Source: Bifidobacterium sp. ESL0775
GTDB lineage: Bacteria > Actinomycetota > Actinomycetes > Actinomycetales > Bifidobacteriaceae
NCBI RefSeq assembly: GCF_029395475.1
Contig: NZ_CP113917.1
Coordinates: 930,001 to 994,000, forward strand
Direction: 5' to 3'
DNA length: 64,000 nt
Made by a program: the position numbers and the translations under genes. Position 1 is the first letter of the stretch. Each line of letters starts with the position of its first letter. A model generated the notes under the pieces. That model saw only the letters and a list, made by a program, of their open reading frames with translations, did no database searches and was not told where the DNA came from. Of the stretch, positions 27,223 through 36,215 are shown piece by piece.

Positions 27223-28378
27223 AGAGACTAACGGCAAGATCGAAACGCTGATGCCGGGCGCCACCATCGGCATCATCGGCGGCGGGCAGCTCGGACGCAT
27301 GATGGCGCTTTCCGCGCGTTACCACGGTTTCCGCATCGGTGTGCTCGACCCGACGCCGGATTGCCCGGTCGCTCAGGTCGCCGATTTCCAGGTCACGGCC
27401 GATTACGATGACAAGGCCGCGATTCGCGAGCTGGCTGAACGCAGCGACGTGCTCACCTACGAGTTTGAGAACGTGGACGCCGATGCCATCGATGAGGTGC
27501 GTGGCAGCGTCGCCGTCCCGCAGGGAACCGATCTGTTGCGCGTCACGCAGGACCGTGTCTTCGAGAAGCAATTCATCAATGACCATGGCACGCAGACCGC
27601 TCCTTGGCGACAAGTGGATAGCCTTGCGGACTTGGATAAGGCCATCGAAGAGATTGGCTATCCGGCTGTGTTGAAAACCCGACGGGGCGGTTATGATGGC
27701 CACGGACAAGTCGTTCTGCGTGGGCCTGAGGATTTGGCGAAGGTTCACGAGCGTGACGAAAAGCAAGGCACGTTCCCGCCATCGGTTCTGGAGGGTTTCG
27801 TCGATTTCGCGTTCGAGGCCTCGATCCTGATTTCCGGCAACGGCAAGGATTTCGTCACCTTCCCGATCGTACGCAACGAGCATCGCCACAACATCCTGCA
27901 CCTGACCATCGCGCCCGCGCAGGTCAGTGATGGGATCGCCGAAGAGGCCAAGGCCTTGGCGCTGCGGTTGGCGAAAGGCTTCGAGCTGGCGGGAACGTTG
28001 GCCATCGAACTGTTTATCACCGAGGACGGCCGAGTGGTGGTCAACGAGCTTGCCCCGCGTCCGCACAATTCCGGCCATTACACCATCGAGGCCTGCTCCA
28101 TCGACCAGTTCGATGCGCATATCCGCGGTATCGCCGGTTGGCCGCTGCCGCAGCCGAAGCTGCTGAGCCCGGCCGTGATGGCGAATGTCTTGGGCCAACA
28201 TGTCGCTCTCACGCGCAAGCTCATCGCCAAGCATCCCGAATGGTATGTCCACGACTATGGCAAGGCCGAGGTGCGTCAGGACCGCAAGATGGGCCATATC
28301 ACGGTGCTTACCGATGACACGCAACGCACGGTCGACGAACTCGAGGCCACGGGCTGCTGGGACGATTTGCGACAATAA
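27206..28378 (+). CDS. purK: N5-carboxyaminoimidazole ribonucleotide synthase
   Basis: ATP-grasp enzyme (390 aa) that carboxylates AIR with bicarbonate and ATP. The N-terminal [13 protein letters not shown]ossmann-like loop, the grasp lysine region [14 protein letters not shown], and the C-terminal [17 protein letters not shown] metal/ATP site are all present. ATG 27206 was chosen because GGAGGA lies 5 nt upstream inside purE; the 27173 frame start would overlap purE by 50 nt with no ribosome binding site. The N-terminal 16 residues before the Rossmann motif are slightly longer than in Escherichia coli PurK. Confidence 0.97.
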   Translation: MPSLSEETNGKIETLMPGATIGIIGGGQLGRMMALSARYHGFRIGVLDPTPDCPVAQVADFQVTADYDDKAAIRELAERSDVLTYEFENVDADAIDEVRGSVAVPQGTDLLRVTQDRVFEKQFINDHGTQTAPWRQVDSLADLDKAIEEIGYPAVLKTRRGGYDGHGQVVLRGPEDLAKVHERDEKQGTFPPSVLEGFVDFAFEASILISGNGKDFVTFPIVRNEHRHNILHLTIAPAQVSDGIAEEAKALALRLAKGFELAGTLAIELFITEDGRVVVNELAPRPHNSGHYTIEACSIDQFDAHIRGIAGWPLPQPKLLSPAVMANVLGQHVALTRKLIAKHPEWYVHDYGKAEVRQDRKMGHITVLTDDTQRTVDELEATGCWDDLRQ

Positions 28379-28651
28379 AGAAATCGCGAAAGCGCTTGTG
28401 GATAAGGTTGTGCCTTGCCTCGCAAAAGGGATTGTTATCCCCACGTTGTTGATGGCCGGCTTGATGCGGATTTTTCGGCATTTTGATCATGGTTTCGACA
28501 CTCTTTCGAAATCGGTCAAAAACGAGTAAACTATCATGTACGTCCATAGGAATTCCGTGGAATGATCCAAGCATTTGGTCATAAGCGTGATGTGATATGA
28601 AAGAGGTTCTGCGACGTGTTAGCCAACGGGCAAAACGAAAAGGAACGTTCC

Positions 28652-29098
28652 ATGCGTAGGATGCTCGGGCGCAATGGCAGGCGTGGCAGCCAGCATACTT
28701 GGCAGAAGGACGCTGTGTTGAAGGCGCTTTCCGGATGCGATGATTTCGTCTCGGCCCAAGATCTGTATCGGATCTTAAGCGAGGACGGCCAGGGCATTGG
28801 CCTTTCCACCGTCTACCGGCAGCTGAACGCGCTGGCCGACGACGGCAGAGCCGACACCATCCACTTGAATGACCAGCAGATGTTCCGCATCTGCGACGAC
28901 GGCGAGCACCATCACCATCTGGTCTGTGAGAATTGCGGCAAGACCGTTGAGATTGAGCCGCCGGAGCAATGGGTGCGCAAGGTGGCCGAGGAGCATGGTT
29001 TCACCGTCAGCTCGCACACGCTTGAGGTCTTCGGCCTTTGCCCGGATTGCCAGCGGCTGGAAGCCGAGGCGAAAGCAAAGGGCAACCCCGATTTTTAA
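28652..29098 (+). CDS. Fur-family transcriptional regulator
   Basis: Metal-responsive repressor (148 aa). The winged helix is at RGSQHTWQKDAVLKALS...VSAQDLYRIL and GIGLSTVYRQLNAL. The dimer domain begins with the metal-binding HHHHLVCENCGKTVEIE. A second CxxC (LCPDCQ) closes the structural zinc site, a Zur/PerR-like arrangement. ATG 28652 has AAAAGGA 8 nt upstream. GTG 28616 (12 codons longer, AAGAGG at 28601-28606) is a real alternative. It has its own terminator at 29143-29184. Which metal it senses cannot be decided from the residues. Confidence 0.9.
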   Translation: MRRMLGRNGRRGSQHTWQKDAVLKALSGCDDFVSAQDLYRILSEDGQGIGLSTVYRQLNALADDGRADTIHLNDQQMFRICDDGEHHHHLVCENCGKTVEIEPPEQWVRKVAEEHGFTVSSHTLEVFGLCPDCQRLEAEAKAKGNPDF

Positions 29099-29142
29099 GG
29101 CCTTTGCGGTGTTGATTTCGTGTCATTGAATCGTTGAACGAC

Positions 29143-29184
29143 AGAATGGCGTCAACCCGGTTGAGGTTGGCGCCATTCTTTTGT
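29143..29184. terminator. Bidirectional terminator between the Fur and MprF-like genes
   Basis: AGAATGGCGTCAACC (29143-29157) and GGTTGGCGCCATTCT (29165-29179) form a 15-bp stem with one G-T pair, followed by TTTTG. It serves two convergent genes. Confidence 0.85.
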
Positions 29185-29208
29185 TATCTGCTGTGATTTT
29201 TGAATTGT

Positions 29209-32148
29209 CTACTTTTTGTTGGTCTTGTCCGACTTGTCGCCAGAAGTCATGGATTTGACGATTCCGACGACTTCCTTCGGCTTGAGTTCAGGCACGTAGG
29301 CGTTGACCACGGCGATGCCGATCTGCGCGAGCTTGGCCGAATCCGGATAGCAGATGTAGATCGGGGCGGGGCTCGGCTGGAACTTCTTCTTGAAGAAGAA
29401 CAGCGACTTGAAGCCGTACGCGGGCTCAAGCACGTCCGCCGCGATCTGCAGGGCGTGTTCGATGATTTCGGTACCGCTTGGGATCGTGTCGTTGCCTTTG
29501 CCTGTGTCCTTGCTTTCGGTTTGGGCGGTTTGGCCGGCTTGATCAGGTTTTTGGTCCGTCTTTCCGGACTTATCGCCTTCGACGGCTTGATCGGCTGCGG
29601 CAGGTGCCTTCTCGCCCATGCCGGCCAGCGGGGCTGCGGAAAGGCTCATGAACTCGACCGCATTGGCTGGGTCGGCTTGTCCTTGGTCGCGCAGGCGCTC
29701 GGCCATACGGGCGATGAGGAATTCCATGATGCCGTTGGGGCTGTCGGTGCGGTGGCGCATGAAGTCGAGCGTCCAGCCGATGACCCGGCCATCGCGGTAG
29801 GTCGGCAGCCAGCTGGTGACGCCGAGCACCACGCCGTCGGCGTCCACCGCGTAGAGCAACGCCACACGGTCGTCGCGCAGCTCCTCGATGCCGCCGAGGG
29901 TGAACTTCATTTCCGGCAACGCCTTGAGCTGCGCCCATTGTTCGGAGATGTCCACGATCTGCTGGTCGATGTTGAAACCGGCCTGGTCGTATGTGGTCAG
30001 CACATCGGTGATGCCGTCGCGCTTGGCCTTGTTGATGGCGGTGCGGATGTCCTGCCATTTCTTGCCGCGCGTCTGCCAGAGGCTCGGGTTGATGACCATT
30101 TCGGTGCCGACCTGGATGGAGGACCATCCCATTGATTCAAGCTCCTTGCGCTGGTCGTCGTGAACGGCATAGAAGGAAGGGGACCAACCGTTGGAATCGC
30201 TGAACACGGTAAACGCGCGAAGGTCGTCCATATATTCATTCGGATCGCCGAAGGGGCCGGTGACGGTCAAGGCGATGCCGTGCAGGACGCGGTAGGCGAT
30301 GGCGGAACGGCCGGTGGGGGAGAACCAATAGTGGTTGCCTTCCCAGGTGGTCATGAAGCTCATGGACTCGCCGCCAAGGGCGACCAGGTCCTCGGCCTTC
30401 TTCCGGTCGCGTTCGTCGGGAGTGACGTTGTCGCGGAACCAGAGGATGAAGACGATAAGCACCGTCAGCCAGAAGAGGACTGTCAGTCCTTCGCTCACCA
30501 ACGTCGCCATTCCGGTTTGCGGGACGATCAGCGCGGTGGATTTGCGTCCGCCGAAGCCAGTGGGCAACAGGCGGCGCATCATGTCAAGCAGCAGCAGTTT
30601 GACGGTCGGCCGCGGTCTGAAATCATTCGGCAAGGCCACCGCGAAGCCGATATACACGGCGCTGGTGACCACCAGCATGCCCAGCATGGCGATCAGGCCG
30701 TTGCGCACGCGTCCGTGGCCCGCCTTGACGCTGAAATGGGGAAGCTCACGCACCATCAGCACGATAAGCACCAACGGTGGCAACGCGGTGGTGATGAACG
30801 CCGGCATGAAGTTGTAACGGCTGGCCATGCTGGGGCTCAACGGGGTGATGGTGAACGGGAAAACAACGTAATACAATACCGCGAACACCACTGCCGCACC
30901 ATTCAAAACGATGCTGACCCATGCCGCGAGCCTGCGGCCATGATAGAGTCCCCACGCCACCAAGGCCAAGGCCGCTATCGGCAGCAGCAAGTGCAGCCAA
31001 AGCCCCGCCATGGCCAGATGCTGGCGGCTGGCCATCAGACGCACGCAACTGGTCACGGAACGGTTGACGCTGCACCGGGTGAGCATGGAGGAATCGCCCC
31101 AGACCGAAGACGTGAAGAGGCCGAAGGTGGTCAGCGGACCCAGGTGCGAGGTAGAGGTCAGGGCGAGCAGCGGACCGATGGCGAGCACCAGTTGGGCGAA
31201 GGCGAACAGGCGACGGATCTCATAGTCGCTGCTGTTGGCCCAATGGATGTGCTCCTTGACGGGGCCATGCATCAACAGGCCTGTCAGTTGGCCGACGATC
31301 GCGGCGCCGAGCGTGCAATAGTCGCCGGGGTTGCCACTGAAGAGCAGCAGCGTGCCGATGACGGTGTAGCCGATGAGCAGGATGCGCCGCCGCCACAGCG
31401 CGGATTCGTAGGCGCTTTCAGCCATCAGCGCCCCGATGATGAGGGTCAGCGGCGAAAGCAGCACGGGCAGGCGCTCCATGCTCTGCCAGTCATGCATGGC
31501 CATGTCCACCAGGACGCAGACCAGCAGGCCGAGCGTGGAGCCGATGACGGCGCTGAACAGCGCGGCGAACGTGGTTTTCAAAGCGCCGAGGCGTGATTGC
31601 GCCACCGCCAGGATGACGACGATCAGCAAGGTGTAGACGATCAGCATCAGCGGGCTGCGTACGATCACCGCGGAGCGCAGGATGCTCTTGAGCCACGGAA
31701 TGATGTCCTGGCTGTGCAGCGGCTGTTGGAACGGGCCGTTGGGCTTGGCCCCGTTGGCCAGCTTGCCCAGCAGAATCTCCCGCAAACTCATGGTGCTGCC
31801 GTATGCAGGTGCGCGCAGGTGGCGGATCGCCGAGAAGACCATGCTGATGACGTTGCCGATCAGGAAGACCGCGGCGACGATGATGGCGAAGAGATGCCCA
31901 CGCAGCCAGCTGATCAGATCGCGGCCGAGCACGGTCCAGCTTGAGGGGCCGCCTTTTCTGGATTTGTTGGGTTTGCCGGCTTTGTCGCCTTTGCCGTTTG
32001 GCTGCCCTTTGCCATTGGGGCGTTCGGTTTGCGGGTTCGTTTTGGCTTCAGGGTTGCCGACGGGCCTGCCGTCGGCCGGTGGGGTCGATACATTCCCGGC
32101 CTGGCCGGTGCTGTTCTCAACGTTATTCTGCATCTCAACAACTTTCAT
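29209..32148 (-). CDS. MprF-like membrane protein with DUF2156 aminoacyltransferase domain
   Basis: Large polytopic protein (979 aa). A Lys/Gly/Asn/Pro-rich cytoplasmic head (about 1-70) precedes a block of a dozen or more membrane helices (about 80-560). The DUF2156/LPG-synthetase C-terminal domain (about 570-840) follows, with YWFSPTGRSAIAYRVLHG, WQDIRTAINKAKRDG and GWTLDFMRHRTDSPNGIMEFL. That domain normally transfers lysine or alanine from aminoacyl-tRNA to phosphatidylglycerol or diacylglycerol. A low-complexity insertion (about 842-892) interrupts the domain before its final FKSLFFFKKKF segment. The amino acid and lipid used are unknown. The upstream neighbour on the same strand is a serine esterase, a pairing also seen for aminoacyl-lipid hydrolases. 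Confidence 0.87.
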   Translation of the reverse strand: MKVVEMQNNVENSTGQAGNVSTPPADGRPVGNPEAKTNPQTERPNGKGQPNGKGDKAGKPNKSRKGGPSSWTVLGRDLISWLRGHLFAIIVAAVFLIGNVISMVFSAIRHLRAPAYGSTMSLREILLGKLANGAKPNGPFQQPLHSQDIIPWLKSILRSAVIVRSPLMLIVYTLLIVVILAVAQSRLGALKTTFAALFSAVIGSTLGLLVCVLVDMAMHDWQSMERLPVLLSPLTLIIGALMAESAYESALWRRRILLIGYTVIGTLLLFSGNPGDYCTLGAAIVGQLTGLLMHGPVKEHIHWANSSDYEIRRLFAFAQLVLAIGPLLALTSTSHLGPLTTFGLFTSSVWGDSSMLTRCSVNRSVTSCVRLMASRQHLAMAGLWLHLLLPIAALALVAWGLYHGRRLAAWVSIVLNGAAVVFAVLYYVVFPFTITPLSPSMASRYNFMPAFITTALPPLVLIVLMVRELPHFSVKAGHGRVRNGLIAMLGMLVVTSAVYIGFAVALPNDFRPRPTVKLLLLDMMRRLLPTGFGGRKSTALIVPQTGMATLVSEGLTVLFWLTVLIVFILWFRDNVTPDERDRKKAEDLVALGGESMSFMTTWEGNHYWFSPTGRSAIAYRVLHGIALTVTGPFGDPNEYMDDLRAFTVFSDSNGWSPSFYAVHDDQRKELESMGWSSIQVGTEMVINPSLWQTRGKKWQDIRTAINKAKRDGITDVLTTYDQAGFNIDQQIVDISEQWAQLKALPEMKFTLGGIEELRDDRVALLYAVDADGVVLGVTSWLPTYRDGRVIGWTLDFMRHRTDSPNGIMEFLIARMAERLRDQGQADPANAVEFMSLSAAPLAGMGEKAPAAADQAVEGDKSGKTDQKPDQAGQTAQTESKDTGKGNDTIPSGTEIIEHALQIAADVLEPAYGFKSLFFFKKKFQPSPAPIYICYPDSAKLAQIGIAVVNAYVPELKPKEVVGIVKSMTSGDKSDKTNKK

Positions 32149-32223
32149 TCTTCACTCGTGACACCATTTTATCTGATGCGATAACAAGATTGGGGTCGAT
32201 GCTGTCTCATGTTTGCTCCAAGG

Positions 32224-33615
32224 TCAGTCGCTGAATTTGTTCGTATTGGCCGCCACGACTTCCAACAGCGGGTAGGAGTCGATGTCCTTGCCGGTTTTGC
32301 CCAGCCCGGTTTCAGTGCCGAACAGATCGATCTGCGTCGTCATTCCCGCGTTGACGGTGTGCCAATCGTGCCCGTTGTCCTTGACGATCACCGTGGTCAC
32401 CGACATGCCCGCCTTCATGGCCGCGGCGCTGATGGCCTTTTGGTTCTTCTGCGATTTGCTGTCTATCTGGCCCGCCGCCGAGAACCATGTCTGTTTGGAG
32501 GGCGCATGACGGTTGATGATGGAGATCGGGACATGCTTGTCGAACTCCTTTTCATTCCCGCCGAAATAATGTTTGACGGTGCTCTTGTGTGAGCCGCTGG
32601 TAGGCTCTATCTCGCCGCCCGCGCTATAGATATGGCCGTAGATGCCCGGATGTGCGGGACCGAGTTGCGTGGCGCAGGTCCCTCCTTGCGAGAAGCCGCC
32701 GATGAGCCATTTGTCTGGCGATTTCTCGACAGGCAGGTTGCTTTTCACCCAATCGGTGACATCACGGGTCAGATAGGTCTCCGCATTGCCGTACACGGGA
32801 GTGTCGGAGCACAGGGAGTTGTGGGTGATGGACCCGTTCTGGTCCGGTGAGATTGCGATGGGGGCCAAACCGTAATGTTTCGCCGCGTACTTGTCGAGCT
32901 TCTGCCCGAGTTGGCCCGCGTTGAAGAAACGGTCCGGCGTGCCAGGTTGCCCCGCGAGCACGATCATGACGGGCAGCCTCGGCGGGTTCTTGCTCAACGC
33001 CGCCGGCGGAAGGTACACGTTGGCGGTGCGCGCCTTGAAATGCGAGGCCGTGGCCGGAATGTCGACCGAGTGGACCTCGCCATGTTTGGGCATGGCCGGC
33101 AGTTTGTCTTCCTTGCCCAGTTTCTGCCAATCCTCGACGGTGTTGGTTTGGTGTTCCGTCGCCTTGCGGATGCTATCGGTGTCGAGCTTGGAAAATTGGT
33201 TGTGGCCGAACAACGAGCCCATTGTCGTGTACTCGCCATAGATGCCGTCCACGTGCAACAGGCAGGTGATCAGCGCCAGGATGACGGTGACGATCGCGAT
33301 GATACGGCGAATCTTCCCCGAATCCACGCATGCGGCCAGCAATATGGAGATCACGGCGATGCCGTACGTGATGGTGATCTCGACCTTGCTGCCCAAGCTG
33401 ACGCCGAAAACCATGAAGACATCGGAAAGCAGCCAGACGACGAAGTAGCCGACCAGGCCGCCGATGACGCCCCAACCCAGTTGCTGCAGCAGAGGCTTGA
33501 ACCATCCGCTCTTCGATTTGAGCACGACAAGCAGAATACAGCCGACAAGGGTGGCCACTTCTATGGTGGTCGGAAGCCATCCCTTGAGCAGTTGTATGTT
33601 GTAGAACCAATCCAT
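32224..33615 (-). CDS. Membrane-anchored alpha/beta-hydrolase (esterase family)
   Basis: 463-aa protein with four N-terminal membrane helices (about 12-150) and an extracytoplasmic Esterase-family (PF00756-like) hydrolase domain. The nucleophile elbow is GGFSQGG; the charge-relay histidine is probably in GHDWHTV near the C-terminus; VMIVLAGQPG forms the oxyanion-side strand. It is transcribed towards the MprF-like gene with a 75-nt gap, so the two are probably one operon. By analogy with the MprF/AhyD pairing in Enterococcus, it may remove amino acids from aminoacylated lipids. That role is inference; an actinobacterial envelope esterase with another substrate is equally possible. Confidence 0.82.
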   Translation of the reverse strand: MDWFYNIQLLKGWLPTTIEVATLVGCILLVVLKSKSGWFKPLLQQLGWGVIGGLVGYFVVWLLSDVFMVFGVSLGSKVEITITYGIAVISILLAACVDSGKIRRIIAIVTVILALITCLLHVDGIYGEYTTMGSLFGHNQFSKLDTDSIRKATEHQTNTVEDWQKLGKEDKLPAMPKHGEVHSVDIPATASHFKARTANVYLPPAALSKNPPRLPVMIVLAGQPGTPDRFFNAGQLGQKLDKYAAKHYGLAPIAISPDQNGSITHNSLCSDTPVYGNAETYLTRDVTDWVKSNLPVEKSPDKWLIGGFSQGGTCATQLGPAHPGIYGHIYSAGGEIEPTSGSHKSTVKHYFGGNEKEFDKHVPISIINRHAPSKQTWFSAAGQIDSKSQKNQKAISAAAMKAGMSVTTVIVKDNGHDWHTVNAGMTTQIDLFGTETGLGKTGKDIDSYPLLEVVAANTNKFSD

Positions 33616-33865
33616 CGTTACTCGTTACCCTTTGCCGTGCCGATATGTTACGTGACGATTCTAGACGCATGCGCTGGATGGTGGAAATCGGTCGCAGGAA
33701 TGATTTCAGAACCACAACGTTTCCGGAATGGAATATATTATTGTGTCGATATGATTGTGGGCAATGACGGATGGCGGGCGAGGATTGGCACGGTTCTCGC
33801 GGTGCGTTGAAAGGCGGAAACGCGTGTTGCCCGGGTAATATGTTTGGCTCAGGGCAAAGGGCCGG

Positions 33866-36124
33866 ATGATTATCGACGAATGCGAATATGGTCATGGCAT
33901 GGTGAAGCTCAAGGAAAAGAACGGTAAGGGTATGGACGGCGCTGAAAACAAGGCAATCCCCGGAGACGAGACGTTGGATGGCAAAGGGACGGGCGATGCG
34001 TCGTCGGATTTCGTGGTCGGGGCCGGCAAGAAACGTTCCGGCTCGCAACGTCTGCATATCCACGGTTGGCTTTACGCGCTGCTGTTCCTGGTCTTCGACA
34101 TCGTCATGGCGCTCATTTTGCAGCAGGGCGTCTCCCAGAACGATACCCGCGTGAAGCTCGCCAGCCCGCTGACCGGGGTGTGGGGCATGATCTCCAAGAT
34201 GTGGGAGAAGGGCAATTTCGTCTTTGTGCTGAATTTGCTGCTGTTGGGACTTATCTATCTCGCTGTGATTATGGCGTTCAACCGCTTCTGGATCGCCACA
34301 CCCGTCATGTTCGTCTTAGTGATCGTCATCGCCGTGGTGGAGCATTTCAAGGTGAGCGTTCGCTATGAGACGATTCTCCCCTCCGATCTGAGTTTCGTCT
34401 CCAACGGCGACGCGGGGTCGCTGATGAGTTTCATTCCCTCGGGGTCGGGCGGTCTTATCACGGCTGTCATCATCGCGATAGTGGCGGTCATCGCCTTGTT
34501 TGTCGCGTTGAGTCATTTCGACGCAAGGCATGGGAAGGTGTTCGGTTTCGTACGCCATGATGGCGTTAATCGACGCAAAGCCGCGAATAAAAGCGATGTC
34601 GAAGATAATGATGTCGATAATAAAGGAAATGGCAGCAATGCAAAGAGCAAAAGCCTTGGTGCCGCGTTGCGTATCGTGCTGATTATAGTGCCTCTGTTGC
34701 TGGTGACAGGCTTCAGCTATCAGGTTGGGCAGATCAACACCTTCACCAATTCCTTCGCCAAGACCATGGGCTACATCCCCTCGATGTGGGATTCCGTCTA
34801 CGACGCGCAGCGTAACGGGCCTCTGGTCTCGTTCCTGGGTCAGGCCCATCCCAAGGTGATGGATCAACCCAGCGACTACAACGAGGCGACGATGAAGCAG
34901 GTCGCCAAGCGCTACTCCGCGGAGGCCGCGAAGATCAACAAGACTCGCACGGCCAAGATGGACGACAGCAGCGTCGTCTTCATCCTTTCCGAATCGTATT
35001 CCGACCCGTCGCGCGTGCCGGGGCTCAGGATCAATCACGATCCGATTCCCAATACACGCGAAATCAAGCAGCACACGACCGGCGGCTACATGCTTTCCTC
35101 AGGCTATGGCGGCGGCACCGCGAACCTTGAGTATATGAGCCTCACGGGCATGTCGATGGTTAATTTCGATCCGTCGCTCACGAGCCCGTACCAGCAGCTC
35201 ATTCCGGGTGAAAAGTGGACGCCGACCATCAACCAGCTGTGGGGGAGCAAAGAGCATTCCGTGGCCTTCCATCCCTACGAACCGTCGATGTACCTGCGTG
35301 CCAACAACTACAAGAAGTTCGGCTTTTCGCACTTCTACTCGCTGGAGCCGCCGGAGGTCATCGCGCATCGCCAGAAGATCGATTCCTCGCCGTATGTTTC
35401 CGACGCTTCGGCCTACCAGAGCGTCTACGAATCGATGAAGAAGAACCCGCAGAACGAATTCGTCCAGCTGGCCACAATGCAGAACCACATGCCGTATCAC
35501 AACTGGTACAAGGGCAATGATTTCAAGGCCGAATCCACCGATCCGTCGCAGCCGCTCGGTGCCGACGAGAACGAGTCGATCAACACTTACGCCAAAGGCG
35601 CCAACATCACCGACAAGGCCACCGCCAAGTTCCTGGAGCAGATGGATTCGCTCGATAAGCCCGTCACCGTCGTCTTCTACGGCGACCACCTGCCCGGCAT
35701 TTACAAGACCGCCTCGGCCGACCAGAAGAACTCCCTGGCGCTGCACACCACCGATTACTTCATCTGGTCGAACAAGGCCAGCGGCAGGCAGGGTTACAAG
35801 AGCCCCGACGGGGAATATTCCTCGCCGAACTTCTTCATGGCGCAGGCCGCCGAGCAGACCAACGCCAAGGTCACGCCCTTCCTCGCCTTCCTGACCCAGC
35901 TGCACGGCAAGGTTTCCGCGATGGAGCCGCCCGTGGTCAACCAGATCCAGGGTTGGTCACGCATCCCCGAAGGCCAGCCGATCTATCTTGACCCCAAGGG
36001 ACATCCGATGGCCGCAAGCGACTTCGACAAGGAGACCAAGCAACTGATGCACGACTACAAGCTCATCCAGTACGATGTCACCGCCGGAAAGGGCTATCTC
36101 AAAGACGCCGGGTTTATGGGCTGA
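33866..36124 (+). CDS. LtaS-type lipoteichoic acid synthase (sulfatase fold)
   Basis: 752-aa membrane enzyme of the alkaline phosphatase/sulfatase superfamily that polymerises glycerol-phosphate-like units on the outer leaflet. Five hydrophobic helices (about 68-88, 118-138, 141-161, 196-216, 266-286) precede the catalytic domain. Its key residues are E376 (VVFILSESYSD), nucleophile T418 (GGGTANLEY), and D607-H608 (YGDHLPG). The loop between helices 4 and 5 is a charged Asn/Lys/Asp-rich insertion. AAAGGG before ATG 33866 supports the start. It is divergent from the esterase/MprF pair, and together they form an envelope-modification locus. A 16-bp perfect inverted repeat follows. Confidence 0.93.
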   Translation: MIIDECEYGHGMVKLKEKNGKGMDGAENKAIPGDETLDGKGTGDASSDFVVGAGKKRSGSQRLHIHGWLYALLFLVFDIVMALILQQGVSQNDTRVKLASPLTGVWGMISKMWEKGNFVFVLNLLLLGLIYLAVIMAFNRFWIATPVMFVLVIVIAVVEHFKVSVRYETILPSDLSFVSNGDAGSLMSFIPSGSGGLITAVIIAIVAVIALFVALSHFDARHGKVFGFVRHDGVNRRKAANKSDVEDNDVDNKGNGSNAKSKSLGAALRIVLIIVPLLLVTGFSYQVGQINTFTNSFAKTMGYIPSMWDSVYDAQRNGPLVSFLGQAHPKVMDQPSDYNEATMKQVAKRYSAEAAKINKTRTAKMDDSSVVFILSESYSDPSRVPGLRINHDPIPNTREIKQHTTGGYMLSSGYGGGTANLEYMSLTGMSMVNFDPSLTSPYQQLIPGEKWTPTINQLWGSKEHSVAFHPYEPSMYLRANNYKKFGFSHFYSLEPPEVIAHRQKIDSSPYVSDASAYQSVYESMKKNPQNEFVQLATMQNHMPYHNWYKGNDFKAESTDPSQPLGADENESINTYAKGANITDKATAKFLEQMDSLDKPVTVVFYGDHLPGIYKTASADQKNSLALHTTDYFIWSNKASGRQGYKSPDGEYSSPNFFMAQAAEQTNAKVTPFLAFLTQLHGKVSAMEPPVVNQIQGWSRIPEGQPIYLDPKGHPMAASDFDKETKQLMHDYKLIQYDVTAGKGYLKDAGFMG

Positions 36125-36129
36125 GGTTC

Positions 36130-36209
36130 AGCAAAAAGGTCGGTCGATATCAATCATAAAATGGCTATTTTCTGCCATTTCGATTTTGGTATTGACCGAC
36201 CTTTTTGCT
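36130..36209. terminator. Long bidirectional terminator
   Basis: AGCAAAAAGGTCGGTC (36130-36145) and GACCGACCTTTTTGCT (36194-36209) are perfect complements. A second smaller stem (AAATGG.../...CCATTT) sits within the 48-nt loop. Both strands end in a T-tract within the stem, fitting two convergent transcripts. Confidence 0.88.
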
Positions 36210-36215
36210 GCAAAG

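Noticed and set aside
30160-31596. 478-codon frame opposite the MprF-like gene
   Set aside because: Low-complexity Gln/His/Arg translation typical of antisense to a hydrophobic protein.
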